Part shown: positions 17,794 through 27,247 of the stretch, piece by piece
Layout of the letters: each line of letters opens with the position of its first letter
Numbering within the stretch: position 1 is the stretch's first letter
Assembly: GCA_031315915.1 (NCBI GenBank)
Contig: JALDRK010000038.1
Location: 1 to 36,947 of the forward strand
Length of the DNA stretch: 36,947 bases
Direction of reading: 5' to 3'
DNA from: Nitrospirales bacterium
GTDB taxonomy: Bacteria > Nitrospirota > Nitrospiria > Nitrospirales > UBA8639
Made by a program: the position numbers and the translations under genes
The notes under the pieces: model-generated
Seen by the model: only the letters and a program-made list of their open reading frames with translations
The model's database searches: none
Told to the model about the DNA's origin: nothing

Positions 17794-18549
17794 GTCTCCC
17801 TGACCTCCGGACTCACCGGGAAAGTGACGGCATTAGGAATGGGTGCCGACTGAGACGCCTCTTGCCGTCCTCTCCAGGCGACATTGAACTGATTGGAACT
17901 TCCAGGCCATGTTACACCATTTAAATAAGAATATCTCCCGATCTTCTCAATTGTTTGAAACAAATTTACTCCACGTCAAACGAAAGGGCATGTTCCTGCG
18001 ATCTAAACACTCGCATTTCTATTCACTTGTCTGCCGTTGCTATGGAATCGCCCAATGAAAGTCATGGCCGTGATCCCCGGAAAACCTCATTCCATTCATT
18101 TACGCCACATCCTTTTCTCCCTGGTTGGACGACATTCTGCATAATCGGGGTATGCTCATTCACGCCCTTCGAATAGGGGTGGACGGTACGGATAAGGAGA
18201 TCAACGCCGCGGAATATGGACAAGCCCCTCAGGGAGATGGTTTTCGGAACATCTGGCATAAATGTTTTGGACAAATGGGGAAGCAGGAAAAGAGGTCACC
18301 GAATTTGCTGCGATTATGTGGTGCCCATCATAAGCCGCCCTGGGCAAAGTTTGGACGATCAAAGCAGGCAAGACCACATGAGGTTTGCACTCACATGAAG
18401 GTCTACGAAATAGATGAATGTTTCGACTGCGATTTTTGAGTCTCTCTGCATATTTTTCTCAGACATAACCGGCATATTCTGTTAAGGTAAAGGGAGGGGA
18501 TGTTCAATGGCCCCTGCTTTCACCTTAATGGACTGTCTTGTTTTCGAAG
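17794..18549. other. Intergenic region between kinase and GH15 genes
   Basis: This gap of about 750 bases has short frames on both strands, but none has a ribosome site and a recognisable sequence. I see no RNA gene, repeat or terminator that I could defend. It probably contains the divergent promoters of its two neighbours. Confidence 0.5.
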
Positions 18550-20388
18550 ATGCCCTATCAGCCCATTGAAAACTACGGCCTGATCGGAAATATGCAGACG
18601 ACCGCTCTGGTCGGCATGAATGGATCTATCGATTGGTTCTGCTTTCCTTATTTTGATTCTCCCAGCGTATTCAGCGCCATTCTGGACGATGCGAAAGGCG
18701 GCCGGTTTAAGATTGCCCCTATCCCGGACGGGGTCAAATCCAAGCAATATTACTGGCCGGACACCAATGTGCTCGTCACCCGATTTCATACTCCTGGCGG
18801 AGTCGGACGAGTGATCGACTTCATGCCTGTCGGGTTTCGCTCCGCCGATTGCAGCTTGCATGGGCTAGTCCGGCGTGTTCAAGCCATTCGCGGATCGATG
18901 ACGTTTCGCGTGGAATGTCAACCGGCCTTTAATTATGGTCGGACGACACACACCCTAACTCTCACCAAGGACGGCGCGATCTTTCACACACCAACCTTGG
19001 ACCTCCGGCTTGGGGCTTCTATTCCGTTACACCAGGCGAATCAGTCTATTGTCACGGAGTTTTCGCTTCAGGAAGGCGACGAAGTCGATTTTTGTTTAGA
19101 GGAAATGGCGGGTAATGGACAGATGCATGATTCCTCAAAAGCTCCGTGTCCCGAAACTCAGGCAGAGGAACTCTTCAAGCAAACCGTTGATTATTGGCGG
19201 CGTTGGCTCTCCCAATGTACCTATACCGGCCGGTGGCGGGAAATGGTCTATCGTTCAGCGCTGGCCCTGAAATTATTGACCTTTGAACCCACAGGCGCGA
19301 TTGTGGCGGCGCCCACCTGCAGTCTGCCTGAAGAGATCGGCGGCGTTCGTAATTGGGATTATCGCTATACCTGGATTCGGGATGCCGCCTTTACCTTGTA
19401 TGGCTTGTTGCGGATCGGATTTACCGAAGAGGCCACCGCCTTCATGCATTGGTTGGAAGCCCGCTGTCATGAGTTGAATGCGGATGGCTCGCTTCAAATC
19501 ATGTATGGCATCGACGGACGACATCAGCTCACCGAAGAAACCTTGGATCATCTTGAGGGCTACCGTGAATCACGACCCGTGCGAGTCGGCAATGGCGCGT
19601 ATAACCAACTGCAGTTAGACATTTACGGGGAGTTATTGGATTCCGTCTACCTCTACAATAAATATGGCACGCCAATTTCATATGATTTGTGGAAACATCT
19701 CCGTCGCATGATCAACTGGGTGTGCGATAATTGGCATCGTCAAGACGAAGGCGTGTGGGAGGTTCGTGGAGGCCAACAACATTTTGTGTTTTCTAAATTG
19801 ATGTGTTGGGTGGCCGTGGACCGTGGGCTACGGCTCGCAGATAAACGCTCTTTCCCGGCCGACCGGGATCGGTGGCTGAACACACGCGACGCCATTTATG
19901 AAGAGATCATGGCCAAGGGTTGGGAACCGCAGCGACAGGCCTTCGTCCAGCGATATGGCAGTACCTCGTTGGATGCGGCAAATTTAATGATGCCTCTGGT
20001 ATTTTTTGTCTCCCCTACCGACCCCAGAATGCTTAAGACTCTGGATGCCATCAATCGTAAGCCGGAGGAAGGGGGCTTGGTCTCCAATGCTCTGGTCTAT
20101 CGATATAATTTGACGGAATCGTATGACGGTCTGGCCGGAGAAGAGGGGACCTTCAATATCTGCACCTTCTGGCTGGTAGAAGCCATGACCCGCGCAGCGC
20201 AAGGCGATCGGTCGCGCCTCGATGAGGCTCGTCTCATGTTCGAGCAAATGCTCGGGTATGCCAATCACCTGGGGCTTTTTGCCGAAGAAACCGGGCACCA
20301 TGGGGAGGCCCTTGGGAATTTCCCGCAGGCCTTCACCCACCTGGCTCTGATCAGTGCAGCCTTTAACCTTGATCGCGCGTTAGGATAA
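18550..20388 (+). CDS. Glycoside hydrolase family 15 (glucoamylase/trehalase-like)
   Basis: The 612-residue enzyme starts [20 protein letters not shown] and continues with [20 protein letters not shown], the standard N-terminal beta-domain opening of bacterial GH15 proteins. The barrel motifs are all present: [36 protein letters not shown] (its last Glu is in the usual catalytic position) and [17 protein letters not shown] (second catalytic Glu). Family members release glucose from alpha-1,4 glucans, dextrins or trehalose. No signal peptide is present, so it is cytoplasmic. The frame also opens at TTG 18538, but the family sequence begins at ATG 18550; neither has a strong ribosome site. It lies 7.5 kb from the GH63/GH133 pair and likely shares their role in intracellular glucan use. 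Confidence 0.9.
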   Translation: MPYQPIENYGLIGNMQTTALVGMNGSIDWFCFPYFDSPSVFSAILDDAKGGRFKIAPIPDGVKSKQYYWPDTNVLVTRFHTPGGVGRVIDFMPVGFRSADCSLHGLVRRVQAIRGSMTFRVECQPAFNYGRTTHTLTLTKDGAIFHTPTLDLRLGASIPLHQANQSIVTEFSLQEGDEVDFCLEEMAGNGQMHDSSKAPCPETQAEELFKQTVDYWRRWLSQCTYTGRWREMVYRSALALKLLTFEPTGAIVAAPTCSLPEEIGGVRNWDYRYTWIRDAAFTLYGLLRIGFTEEATAFMHWLEARCHELNADGSLQIMYGIDGRHQLTEETLDHLEGYRESRPVRVGNGAYNQLQLDIYGELLDSVYLYNKYGTPISYDLWKHLRRMINWVCDNWHRQDEGVWEVRGGQQHFVFSKLMCWVAVDRGLRLADKRSFPADRDRWLNTRDAIYEEIMAKGWEPQRQAFVQRYGSTSLDAANLMMPLVFFVSPTDPRMLKTLDAINRKPEEGGLVSNALVYRYNLTESYDGLAGEEGTFNICTFWLVEAMTRAAQGDRSRLDEARLMFEQMLGYANHLGLFAEETGHHGEALGNFPQAFTHLALISAAFNLDRALG

Positions 20389-20504
20389 GACATTTGTCCT
20401 TGTCCACTGAATCTTGCTGGCACGTTAACCGAAACACGACACGCTCATCACTGTCTCAATGTCTTGATTGATGCTCTGAACACATCTAGGAGTAAAACGA
20501 GTTT

Positions 20505-20921
20505 ATGAACAAACTGGTCCGTTTTGGTGTCTCCTTAGATCACCAATTGCTCAAAGCCTTCGATAAACATATCGAACGAAAAAAATATCCCAACCGATCC
20601 GAAGCCATCCGGGATCTTATCCGCGATCAACTCGTCGGACAAGAATGGAGCGACAATCGGGAAACCGTTGGAACCATTACGCTGATCTACGATCATCACA
20701 AGCCTGATCTGGTTCGCCAACTAACCGACGCCCAACACCAATTCGGTTCTCTGATCATTTCGAATACCCATGTGCATTTGGATCATCACCATTGCCTGGA
20801 AGTCATCATCGTTCGCGGAAAAAGTGCTAATGTTCAGACCCTCGCCAACAGCTTGATCAGCACCAAAGGCGTGATGCATGGAAAATTGACCATGACCACC
20901 ACTGGTGAGAAACTGCACTAA
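20505..20921 (+). CDS. nikR: Nickel-responsive transcriptional regulator NikR
   Basis: The 138-residue protein has the N-terminal ribbon-helix-helix (VRFGVSLDHQLLKAFDKHIE, YPNRSEAIRDLIRDQL) and the C-terminal ACT-like metal-binding domain. The four high-affinity nickel ligands are intact: H78, H89, H91 and C97, each two residues after E. coli H76, H87, H89 and C95. With nickel bound, NikR tetramers bind paired operator half-sites and repress nickel uptake. AGGAG precedes the ATG at 20505. The gene next downstream in the same direction is a TonB receptor with its own promoter and a candidate operator, so this receptor is the likely target. Confidence 0.95.
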   Translation: MNKLVRFGVSLDHQLLKAFDKHIERKKYPNRSEAIRDLIRDQLVGQEWSDNRETVGTITLIYDHHKPDLVRQLTDAQHQFGSLIISNTHVHLDHHHCLEVIIVRGKSANVQTLANSLISTKGVMHGKLTMTTTGEKLH

Positions 20922-21020
20922 CACCGCAAATCCTTCCCCCACCCCTCCTCTCTCGCTTCATTCCGTTTTCTGCCTGTGCATTCCTGCCTAAACAACGAGA
21001 GACATCCCCTATTTTTTCAG

Positions 21021-21049
21021 TTGACACTCTCCTCAATTAGTGCTACGAA
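21021..21049 (+). promoter_or_regulatory. Promoter of the TonB receptor gene
   Basis: A perfect -35 TTGACA (21021-21026) is followed, 17 bases later, by TACGAA (21044-21049) as a weak -10 element. The receptor's ATG at 21094 lies about 40 bases downstream. The first candidate NikR half-site overlaps the -10. Confidence 0.5.
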
Positions 21050-21066
21050 TTATTTTTTTGTGCTAC
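21040..21066 (+). promoter_or_regulatory. Candidate NikR operator: GTGCTAC repeated 20 bases apart
   Basis: GTGCTAC occurs at 21040-21046 and again at 21060-21066, separated by 13 AT-rich bases. Known NikR sites outside enterics are often described as GTGTTAC-like halves with a similar spacer, though in inverted orientation; here the clear match is direct, with only weak dyad symmetry. The position across the -10 and start region of the receptor promoter, just downstream of nikR, is what one expects of a repressor site. Confidence 0.5.
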
Positions 21067-21093
21067 TAAAATTCTATTGAAAGACCTTTCCGG

Positions 21094-23181
21094 ATGAATT
21101 ACATGCATGCTCGCATTTCTTCGCTTACTCATTTTCTCTGGTCTACCGCTTTCTGCCTCTTTTTCGTTATCTTCCTGACCATTCCCTGCTTGGCACATTC
21201 ACCGAACGAAGTCGTCACTCTGCCGGAGATGATCGTCGAGGGCAAACGTCCGATCGCCGCTTCTTCTCAACGCATCATTCTGAATGAAGACATCCTGCTT
21301 CAACCTCAAGGCCGACCTGCCGATTTGCTTCGCCTAGCTCCTGGTCTTATTACGTTGGAACATTCCGGTGGGGCGGGCAAAGCCGACCAGTTCCTCTTGC
21401 GCGGCTTTGACGCCGATCACGGAACCGACCTGGCTCTTCATGTGGATGGGATGCCGATCAATATGCGCAGTCATGCTCACGGGCAAGGATACGGAGACAT
21501 TAATTTCATTATTCCGGAAACCGTAGAGGAAATTGCCGTCCAAAAGGGACCCTACCACGTGGAATATGGTGACTATGCTACCGCCGGCGCTGCCAATTAC
21601 GTCACTCGCAAGTCGGTTCCCGAAACGGTTATCCAAGCTGCAGGAGGGAGTTTCAACACTCAACGATATCTCTTCATGAGCTCTCCCTTTCAAGAACACT
21701 TCCGCACTCTTGTTGCTGGAGAATTTTACTACACTGATGGCCCATACGACTTTGTCAATCGCAATACCCGCTACAACGGGCTAGCGAAACTCACATTGGA
21801 ACCTTCGGCACAGTCCGAGCTCAGCGTAACCTTGACCCAATATTATGGACAATGGAATGGTTCGGGGCAGATTCCTCTTCGTGAAGTAGAGGCCAACCGG
21901 TTGGATCGATTCGACTCTCTTGATCCCTCCGAAGGAGGCAAATCGGTGCGCAGTACAGGACGATTGGATTACCATTACGATTTTGCCGGAGGAGGGACCG
22001 CATTTGCCAATCTGTGGGCCCAATATTACTATCTTTCGCTATTTACGAACTTTACGTTTTTCCTGAACGATCCGGTTAATGGTGACGGCATTGAACAGAC
22101 CGATCGGCGATGGTTGACAGGCGGCGATCTTGGGTATCGTCAATCTTTCCGATTACTGGATCGCGAAGGCTTGATAACAGCAGGGCTTCAGACCAGGTTC
22201 GATAAGATCCGCGTTCGCCTTGGAACCCAACGAAAACGAGACCCTCTGGCGATCACGCAAGAATCTGACATCTTTGAAGCCTCCTATTCCCCCTACCTCA
22301 AACTGGACCTTCAATTCCTCCCCTGGCTGAAATTTGTGGGCGGTGGCCGGGTCGACGTCTTCACCTATAATGTTGATGACCGTTGTGGAACAAGTTGTTC
22401 TATCAGGCCGGACGGAACTGCCTCCGATGCCATCGCCAGCGGCAAAGCCAATGTAATTTTCGGGCCATGGGCGCACACCGAATTTTTCCTGAATGTCGGA
22501 ACAGGGTTTCATAGTAATGACGCCAGGGACGTTGTCATGAATTCCTCGGCAACCACTCTTCCCAGGGCAATCGGCTATGAGCTGGGTATCCGCAGCCAAC
22601 CCTGGGCTTGGGCAGATTTTCTTGCTACGTTCTGGTTATTGGATCTTCAGTCGGAATTGGTTTTCGTGGGAGATGAAGGGACAACGGAACCGCGCGGGAA
22701 AACCCGTCGTCTGGGCACGGAATTGAGTGCTAGAATTTCTCCAGTGGAATGGCTCTCCATTCGTGGAGACATTACATATACCGATGCCAAGTTTCGTAAA
22801 ACAGGAGATTCCATCCCTTTGGCACCGGAGTTTACCGCCTTTTCTTCCGTAACCACGCATTTCCCCTTTGGACTTTCAGGCACTCTTCAAATGCTGACAG
22901 TGGGAAGCCGAGCCGCCACTGAAGACCGAAGCGTGCTACTGGAACCATTCACGATCTTTGATCTGATTCTTCGCTACAAGATACCGGTTTCCCTTCCCAC
23001 CGGACGGCTCGATGCCTTTTTCAGCATTCGCAATTTGACCGACACCGATTGGCGACAGGCGCAATTTCTTTATGAATCTCGTCTCCCCGGAGAACCCACA
23101 GAAGGCGTCTCAGATATTCACTTTGTCCCTGGGACTCCCAGAATGTTCATGGGTGGACTAACCTGGACCTTGGGCCTCTAA
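21094..23181 (+). CDS. TonB-dependent outer-membrane receptor, probably for a nickel/cobalt complex
   Basis: The 695-residue receptor has a signal peptide ending near PCLAHS, a TonB-box-like stretch EVVTLPEMIVEGKR, and a plug domain (about 60-170) with RPADLLRLAPGLI, DQFLLRGFDADHGTDLALHV and PYHVEYGDYATAGAANYVTR. The rest is a 22-strand barrel pattern closing with the terminal aromatic-ended strand FMGGLTWTLGL. A His-containing plug loop, NMRSHAHGQGYGDIN, could contact metal. The family imports metal chelates, cobalamin or siderophores using TonB energy. The neighbouring nikR and the candidate operator point to nickel (or cobalt) uptake; this is inference from context. The frame is intact. 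Confidence 0.9.
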   Translation: MNYMHARISSLTHFLWSTAFCLFFVIFLTIPCLAHSPNEVVTLPEMIVEGKRPIAASSQRIILNEDILLQPQGRPADLLRLAPGLITLEHSGGAGKADQFLLRGFDADHGTDLALHVDGMPINMRSHAHGQGYGDINFIIPETVEEIAVQKGPYHVEYGDYATAGAANYVTRKSVPETVIQAAGGSFNTQRYLFMSSPFQEHFRTLVAGEFYYTDGPYDFVNRNTRYNGLAKLTLEPSAQSELSVTLTQYYGQWNGSGQIPLREVEANRLDRFDSLDPSEGGKSVRSTGRLDYHYDFAGGGTAFANLWAQYYYLSLFTNFTFFLNDPVNGDGIEQTDRRWLTGGDLGYRQSFRLLDREGLITAGLQTRFDKIRVRLGTQRKRDPLAITQESDIFEASYSPYLKLDLQFLPWLKFVGGGRVDVFTYNVDDRCGTSCSIRPDGTASDAIASGKANVIFGPWAHTEFFLNVGTGFHSNDARDVVMNSSATTLPRAIGYELGIRSQPWAWADFLATFWLLDLQSELVFVGDEGTTEPRGKTRRLGTELSARISPVEWLSIRGDITYTDAKFRKTGDSIPLAPEFTAFSSVTTHFPFGLSGTLQMLTVGSRAATEDRSVLLEPFTIFDLILRYKIPVSLPTGRLDAFFSIRNLTDTDWRQAQFLYESRLPGEPTEGVSDIHFVPGTPRMFMGGLTWTLGL

Positions 23182-23344
23182 ATCGTTTGAGCAACGGACT
23201 TCTTTCTGCGCGAAGCCAGCCACTTACTCGAAATTTGCAATAGACTCAACGTCCTTGAAATCTCTTCTGGATAGAAAAGAGTTAAAAAATGAACGTCCGG
23301 AACTCAAAAGCTTCCGAGGTGAATAAAGATAAAAGGGAAGGAAA

Positions 23345-24010
23345 TCAATTTGAGAAGGGAACTACTAGGCCACCAATAACAGATAGTCCGGCAGTCATGG
23401 GTTTATTTTCGCGGATTCTAAGCATTAAGAGGACAGTACCGACTAAGATCTTCAAGTCCAGCCACAGTGATTGATTGGCCAGATAAAAGAGATTGTGCTC
23501 AATTTTTTTGGGCATCAGAACATTAATATAAAACGACTCGGCGTCTTCCTTGTGATTTTCAAGAAGAGCGGCATCGTGAAAGTGACCATAGAGTACCGTA
23601 ATATCTGTGCATCCTGGTCGAAGATCAAGAATCTTCTTCTGTTGGGTATTATACATACTCACATATTTTTCAACCTCTGGCCTAGGCCCCACTAAGCTCA
23701 TTTCCCCTTTAATGACGTTAATTAATTGAGGAACTTCATCCAACTTTAACATGCGTAAATAGTACCCCAAGGGAGTAATCCGTGGATCCTGTGTTCCATA
23801 GGTAATATGCCCACTCCCGCTTGGCTGATGCACCTTCATTGTTCGGAATTTCCAGAGACGAAATTTTTTCCCTCCCTGCCCAACACGTTCTTGACGATAG
23901 AAAATCGGTCCCGGATCGAACAAATAAATAGAACCCGCAATGAGCAGCCCGATGGGAATAAAAAAAATCAATACCAGGGCGCTCACTGACATGTCCATCA
24001 ATCGCTTCAC
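23345..24010 (-). CDS. Undecaprenyl-phosphate sugar phosphotransferase (initiating transferase), stand-alone
   Basis: This 221-residue protein is a monotopic sugar transferase of the PglC/WcaJ family, which loads the first sugar phosphate on a lipid carrier at the inner membrane. It has one N-terminal hydrophobic segment (about 9-30), the FRLWKFRTM motif, the catalytic Asp-Glu pair D91-E92 in KLDEVPQLINVIKGEMSLVG, and an intact PRP motif (R110 in GPRPE). The start is taken as GTG 24010, eight bases after the upstream stop and matching the usual VKRLxD opening; the frame also reaches back to 24073. It is the last gene of the minus-strand polysaccharide operon and the only transferase here with all key residues in place. 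Confidence 0.88.
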   Translation of the reverse strand: MKRLMDMSVSALVLIFFIPIGLLIAGSIYLFDPGPIFYRQERVGQGGKKFRLWKFRTMKVHQPSGSGHITYGTQDPRITPLGYYLRMLKLDEVPQLINVIKGEMSLVGPRPEVEKYVSMYNTQQKKILDLRPGCTDITVLYGHFHDAALLENHKEDAESFYINVLMPKKIEHNLFYLANQSLWLDLKILVGTVLLMLRIRENKPMTAGLSVIGGLVVPFSN

Positions 24011-24017
24011 AAAAGAT

Positions 24018-24686
24018 TTACTTTCTAATGAGGTTTCGCATGAGCATAAAAGGTTCAGCGTATTCAAAACCAATGCTGCTCCCCCAATATTTGGCTTGGG
24101 TACGAATGGCTTCCAACGACCTGGGATGTGGGTAGGGGGGCACTTCCGATGAATAATGGGAAATGGCTTTTAACTTTACTTCGATCGTTTCTGATATATC
24201 CACAAACCAATTGGGCAAAAATGCTCTATTGGCAGTAAATGGAGCCCAATCGGTAGAAGAGGGCACTATATAACTGAGGACACGCAACACCGCTCCGCCA
24301 GGCTTCGGGCGAGTGGCGACCAACGTTGCCTCATTTAAAACCTGGTGGTCGCGATTTATATCTCCCAAGTGATGGGTATAGACCACTTCAGGCTGATATT
24401 GCTTAATTCGTTCTTCAATAGCCTGAGTCAGATCAATCTGAGAAAAAGTGTCCAGTTTTTGATCAGGAAATCCCAGAAACTCCGGCTTCTGAAGCCCGAG
24501 TTCAACGCACGATTTCTCGCATGCCGACTGTAATTTTTCCCGTTGCGCCTCTACATATCGGACTTGAGAGGCATTGGCACAAATAAGCGGGAATACCGAA
24601 TCTCCGTCTTTCACATGCCGGGCAAGAGTTCCACCCAAACCCAGCACTTCGTCATCCGGGTGTGCCCCGATCACAAGAACGTTCAC
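24018..24686 (-). CDS. PIG-L family deacetylase
   Basis: The 222-residue protein opens with VLVIGAHPDDEVLGLGGTLA, where His-Pro-Asp-Asp-Glu supplies zinc ligands and the catalytic Asp of the PIG-L/LmbE family. A third zinc ligand sits in VYTHHLGDINRDHQ. These enzymes remove the acetyl group from N-acetylglucosamine or related amino sugars. The start is a GTG whose last bases overlap the preceding stop (GTGA, 24686-24683), showing tight coupling with the methyltransferase gene. The next gene begins eight bases after its stop. In this operon it likely deacetylates a sugar residue or nucleotide sugar of the polymer. Confidence 0.9.
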   Translation of the reverse strand: MNVLVIGAHPDDEVLGLGGTLARHVKDGDSVFPLICANASQVRYVEAQREKLQSACEKSCVELGLQKPEFLGFPDQKLDTFSQIDLTQAIEERIKQYQPEVVYTHHLGDINRDHQVLNEATLVATRPKPGGAVLRVLSYIVPSSTDWAPFTANRAFLPNWFVDISETIEVKLKAISHYSSEVPPYPHPRSLEAIRTQAKYWGSSIGFEYAEPFMLMRNLIRK

Positions 24687-25516
24687 TTTTTAGATTCCTT
24701 GAAGAGAGTCAACCCAATTGCCCGTTTATAGATGATATATCGCCCATTAGTCTGCATTTCCATTTGAACCCGTTTGACAAATTCTTTGGCATATTGTTCT
24801 CGTTCATCGTGCTTTCCGCTCTCTTCCTGAAAGAGTAGCGTCGCTCGATAATATTCCTCTACAGCCTGCACACCCTGTGGACCTTCAAAAAACACTCGAT
24901 TCACAAAAGGGGAGACTTCCACTCGATCAAAGATTTCATAGGCGGCTGGGATGACTTCATTATTAATACGCCATAGCCGTGCCGAAAAGTTGTCGGGTAG
25001 TTCTTGGCGAGTGATTTCACGATTCAGATCGTAAAACTCTCTTGAATTATCCCAGGAAGGACCGACAATAAAACAACGCCCCTGATTTTTGAGAAGCCTG
25101 TAACATTCCCGAAGTGTGTCTTGGACATTTTCCACATAATAAAATGAGTAACAGCTTGTGATCACATCAAAAATCTGATCGGATTGAGGAAAGGGTCGAC
25201 TCGCACTATGATCCATCAATTCCACATTCTTTTTTCCAGCCAACTTTTCACGAGCATTTTCTAATAACCCTGGCACCTGGCTAAAAATATCTACCCCTAC
25301 CACCTTTCCCTTGTCTCCAACCAAATCTGAAAATACCGATACTTGCTTTCCATTTCCACAACCGATATCCAAGATGGTGTCGCCACGACCAATTTTCACT
25401 CTGGACTGTATCCATTTTTCTAAATCATAATCAGCATTTTTGTTAATTTCCGACCGAACAATATTTCCAATATGCGCAGAGACTTCCTCTTGTGAGGTAC
25501 ACAGGGCTTTTGTCAT
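24683..25516 (-). CDS. Class I SAM-dependent methyltransferase
   Basis: The 277-residue enzyme shows motif I, DTILDIGCGNGKQVSVFSD, motif II/III around GKVVGVDIF and VELMDHSASRPFP, and post-motif IFDVITSCYSFYYVENVQD. The C-terminal part holds YYRATLLFQEESG and may bind substrate. It would transfer a methyl group from S-adenosylmethionine, most likely to a sugar or its precursor, judging from the operon. GGAG lies nine bases before the ATG. It is separated from the upstream dehydratase gene by 261 bases, so it may have its own promoter as well as read-through. Confidence 0.85.
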   Translation of the reverse strand: MTKALCTSQEEVSAHIGNIVRSEINKNADYDLEKWIQSRVKIGRGDTILDIGCGNGKQVSVFSDLVGDKGKVVGVDIFSQVPGLLENAREKLAGKKNVELMDHSASRPFPQSDQIFDVITSCYSFYYVENVQDTLRECYRLLKNQGRCFIVGPSWDNSREFYDLNREITRQELPDNFSARLWRINNEVIPAAYEIFDRVEVSPFVNRVFFEGPQGVQAVEEYYRATLLFQEESGKHDEREQYAKEFVKRVQMEMQTNGRYIIYKRAIGLTLFKESKK

Positions 25517-25777
25517 AACATTAAACTCCCATTTTTAGTCATTAAAACTCTCTAAGTCCGCCCATTGCCATCGAACAGCTATGGGGACATCTAGAACCAC
25601 CGGGCAACTTATGCGCTCCCACCTCAGATTCGCCTTAACATCAGGGCACCTCACCGGAGAACCCGAACGCTTCCTTCAAGAACCTGATTGGTTTGCAAAG
25701 GATCTATGGGGCCAAAAGATGAATGATCATAGCCCGTCTAACCAAAATAGATGGGCTACTTCACGAAGAAAAACCCC
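25517..25777. other. Intergenic region within the polysaccharide operon
   Basis: The gap of 261 bases is the longest inside the operon. It contains the hairpin at 25731-25757 and a weak AACCC...GGGGTTTTT stem over the upstream stop codon. No coding sequence is credible; a promoter for the methyltransferase group probably lies here. Confidence 0.4.
25731..25757. other. Hairpin after the dehydratase-receiver gene
   Basis: AGCCCGTCTA (25731-25740) and TAGATGGGCT (25748-25757) form a 10-bp stem with one G-T pair around a 7-base loop. It lies 21 bases beyond the minus-strand stop at 25778. There is no T run after it on either strand, so it may be an mRNA-end stabiliser or a partial terminator rather than a strong one. 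Confidence 0.5.
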
Positions 25778-27217
25778 TCACTGAGAATTAAGGGTTCTTT
25801 CAATTATGGGCAACAGTTCCCTCGGATGACAGGGCTTTTGATATACCGCACAAGCCCCAACCCGAAGAGCTTTTTCTTTATTAGACCAATCCACATGCCC
25901 GCTTAGTACAATCACCGGAGGCAGAATCCCTTCCGCTTTATCTCGCCATTGCTGAAGAAACTCAAAACCTCCTAACACAGGCATTTGATTATCAGTAATG
26001 ACTAAATCTGCGTGCCCATTCTCTAACCACTCAAGTGCAGCAGCTCCATGTTCCGCTTCCACACAAACATACCCTTCGCTTTCTAGAGTGGCTCGAACCG
26101 CACCACGGGCATCGCTGTCATCGTCGACCAAGAGGATTAACTTAGCTTTATCCGTAACTTTAGATATGGAATTTTCGGTTATTCCCAGAACAGGTTGCTC
26201 AGTTTTTTCCGGTTGCTGAAACGTCGGGACAAGTTTCTGCAGGTATTTCACGACCGACAGGGGATGGCTTAGGACACACACTTCTTCCAAATTCTTGGGT
26301 ATCTTGGCAAGAAAATTCTTATCCTGGTTATTCTCTGACTGAATGCAGAGAATTTTTTCAACTGCTGAAGGCTTGGCAATTTCTCTCTCACCCACCAATT
26401 CTTCTTCAAGTTTCTCGCCTGGGCGAAGACCGATAAATTGTATGGCGATATCCTTTTCCGGAACTTTCCCTGAAAGCCTGATGAGATTACGGGCAAGATC
26501 CAAAAGTTTTATCTGCCCTCCCATTTCAAGGACATAGATATTGCTTCGTTCGCCTATTGCTGCCGCATGTAGCACCAAAAGCACCGCCTCAGGAATCAAC
26601 ATGAAATAACGCCGGACCTCGGGGTGAGTGATGGTGACCGGCCCACCCGCCTTAATTTGCCCCTGAAAACGGGGAACTACACTCCCATTACTGCCAAGTA
26701 CGTTGCCAAAGCGAACAATAAGAAACCGTGTCTGGCTAGCAGTCGGCATATCCTGGACAACCATTTCGGCTACCCGTTTCGTTGCACCCATCACACTAGA
26801 TGGATTGACTGCCTTATCAGTCGAAATTAACACGAACCGCTCTACTCCGAATTGGGAAGCAGCCTCTGCTACCATTCTGGTCCCAAGCACATTATTTTTG
26901 AAAGCTTCTCCTGGATTAATCTCCATTAAAGGCACATGCTTGTGGGCCGCAGCATGAAAAATAATATCAGGGCGGTATTCATTGAATGTATCGTGAAGAC
27001 GAGAGATGTCCGTAATATCACCCAAGACTCCATGAGTTAACGAAGCATACCCCTTATCCGTTAATTCGCTCAAAATTGTATATAAACTATTTTCATGCCG
27101 TTCATATAAAATAAGGGCATGGGGACAGCCAGCGGCAATTTGGCGACACAATTCCGACCCAATTGACCCACCTGCTCCAGTCACCAAAACTCGTTTTCCT
27201 TCAATTAATTCCCGCAC
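25778..27217 (-). CDS. Nucleotide-sugar 4,6-dehydratase catalytic half (FlaA1/WbpM/CapD type) fused to a receiver domain
   Basis: The 479-residue product has two parts. Residues 1-300 are the SDR domain of membrane-type UDP-GlcNAc 4,6-dehydratases: NAD loop TGAGGSIG (G14, G17, G20), FHAAAHKHVPLMEINPGEA, STDKAVNPSSVMGATKR (the Ser-Met-Lys version of the catalytic triad) and GLRPGEKLEEELVGE. After a linker (about 300-362) comes a complete receiver domain with the acidic pocket LLVDDDSDA, phospho-acceptor D409 in VITDNQMP, S439 and K461. Dehydratases of this family are not normally fused to receivers. The presumed GTG start at 27217 has no ribosome site and reads as Val inside a conserved linker. 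The upstream ORF ends 33 bases earlier in the same frame, so this is probably the C-terminal part of one longer protein. Confidence 0.88.
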   Translation of the reverse strand: MRELIEGKRVLVTGAGGSIGSELCRQIAAGCPHALILYERHENSLYTILSELTDKGYASLTHGVLGDITDISRLHDTFNEYRPDIIFHAAAHKHVPLMEINPGEAFKNNVLGTRMVAEAASQFGVERFVLISTDKAVNPSSVMGATKRVAEMVVQDMPTASQTRFLIVRFGNVLGSNGSVVPRFQGQIKAGGPVTITHPEVRRYFMLIPEAVLLVLHAAAIGERSNIYVLEMGGQIKLLDLARNLIRLSGKVPEKDIAIQFIGLRPGEKLEEELVGEREIAKPSAVEKILCIQSENNQDKNFLAKIPKNLEEVCVLSHPLSVVKYLQKLVPTFQQPEKTEQPVLGITENSISKVTDKAKLILLVDDDSDARGAVRATLESEGYVCVEAEHGAAALEWLENGHADLVITDNQMPVLGGFEFLQQWRDKAEGILPPVIVLSGHVDWSNKEKALRVGACAVYQKPCHPRELLPIIERTLNSQ

Positions 27218-27247
27218 TGGTTGTGGATTGAGACCTACGGGAGGACG

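Noticed and set aside
18125..18439. 104-codon plus-strand frame before the GH15 gene
   Set aside because: Sequence looks non-coding, with no ribosome site and no recognisable motif.
25731..25757. Hairpin called as a rho-independent terminator
   Set aside because: The stem is good but there is no T run on either strand.
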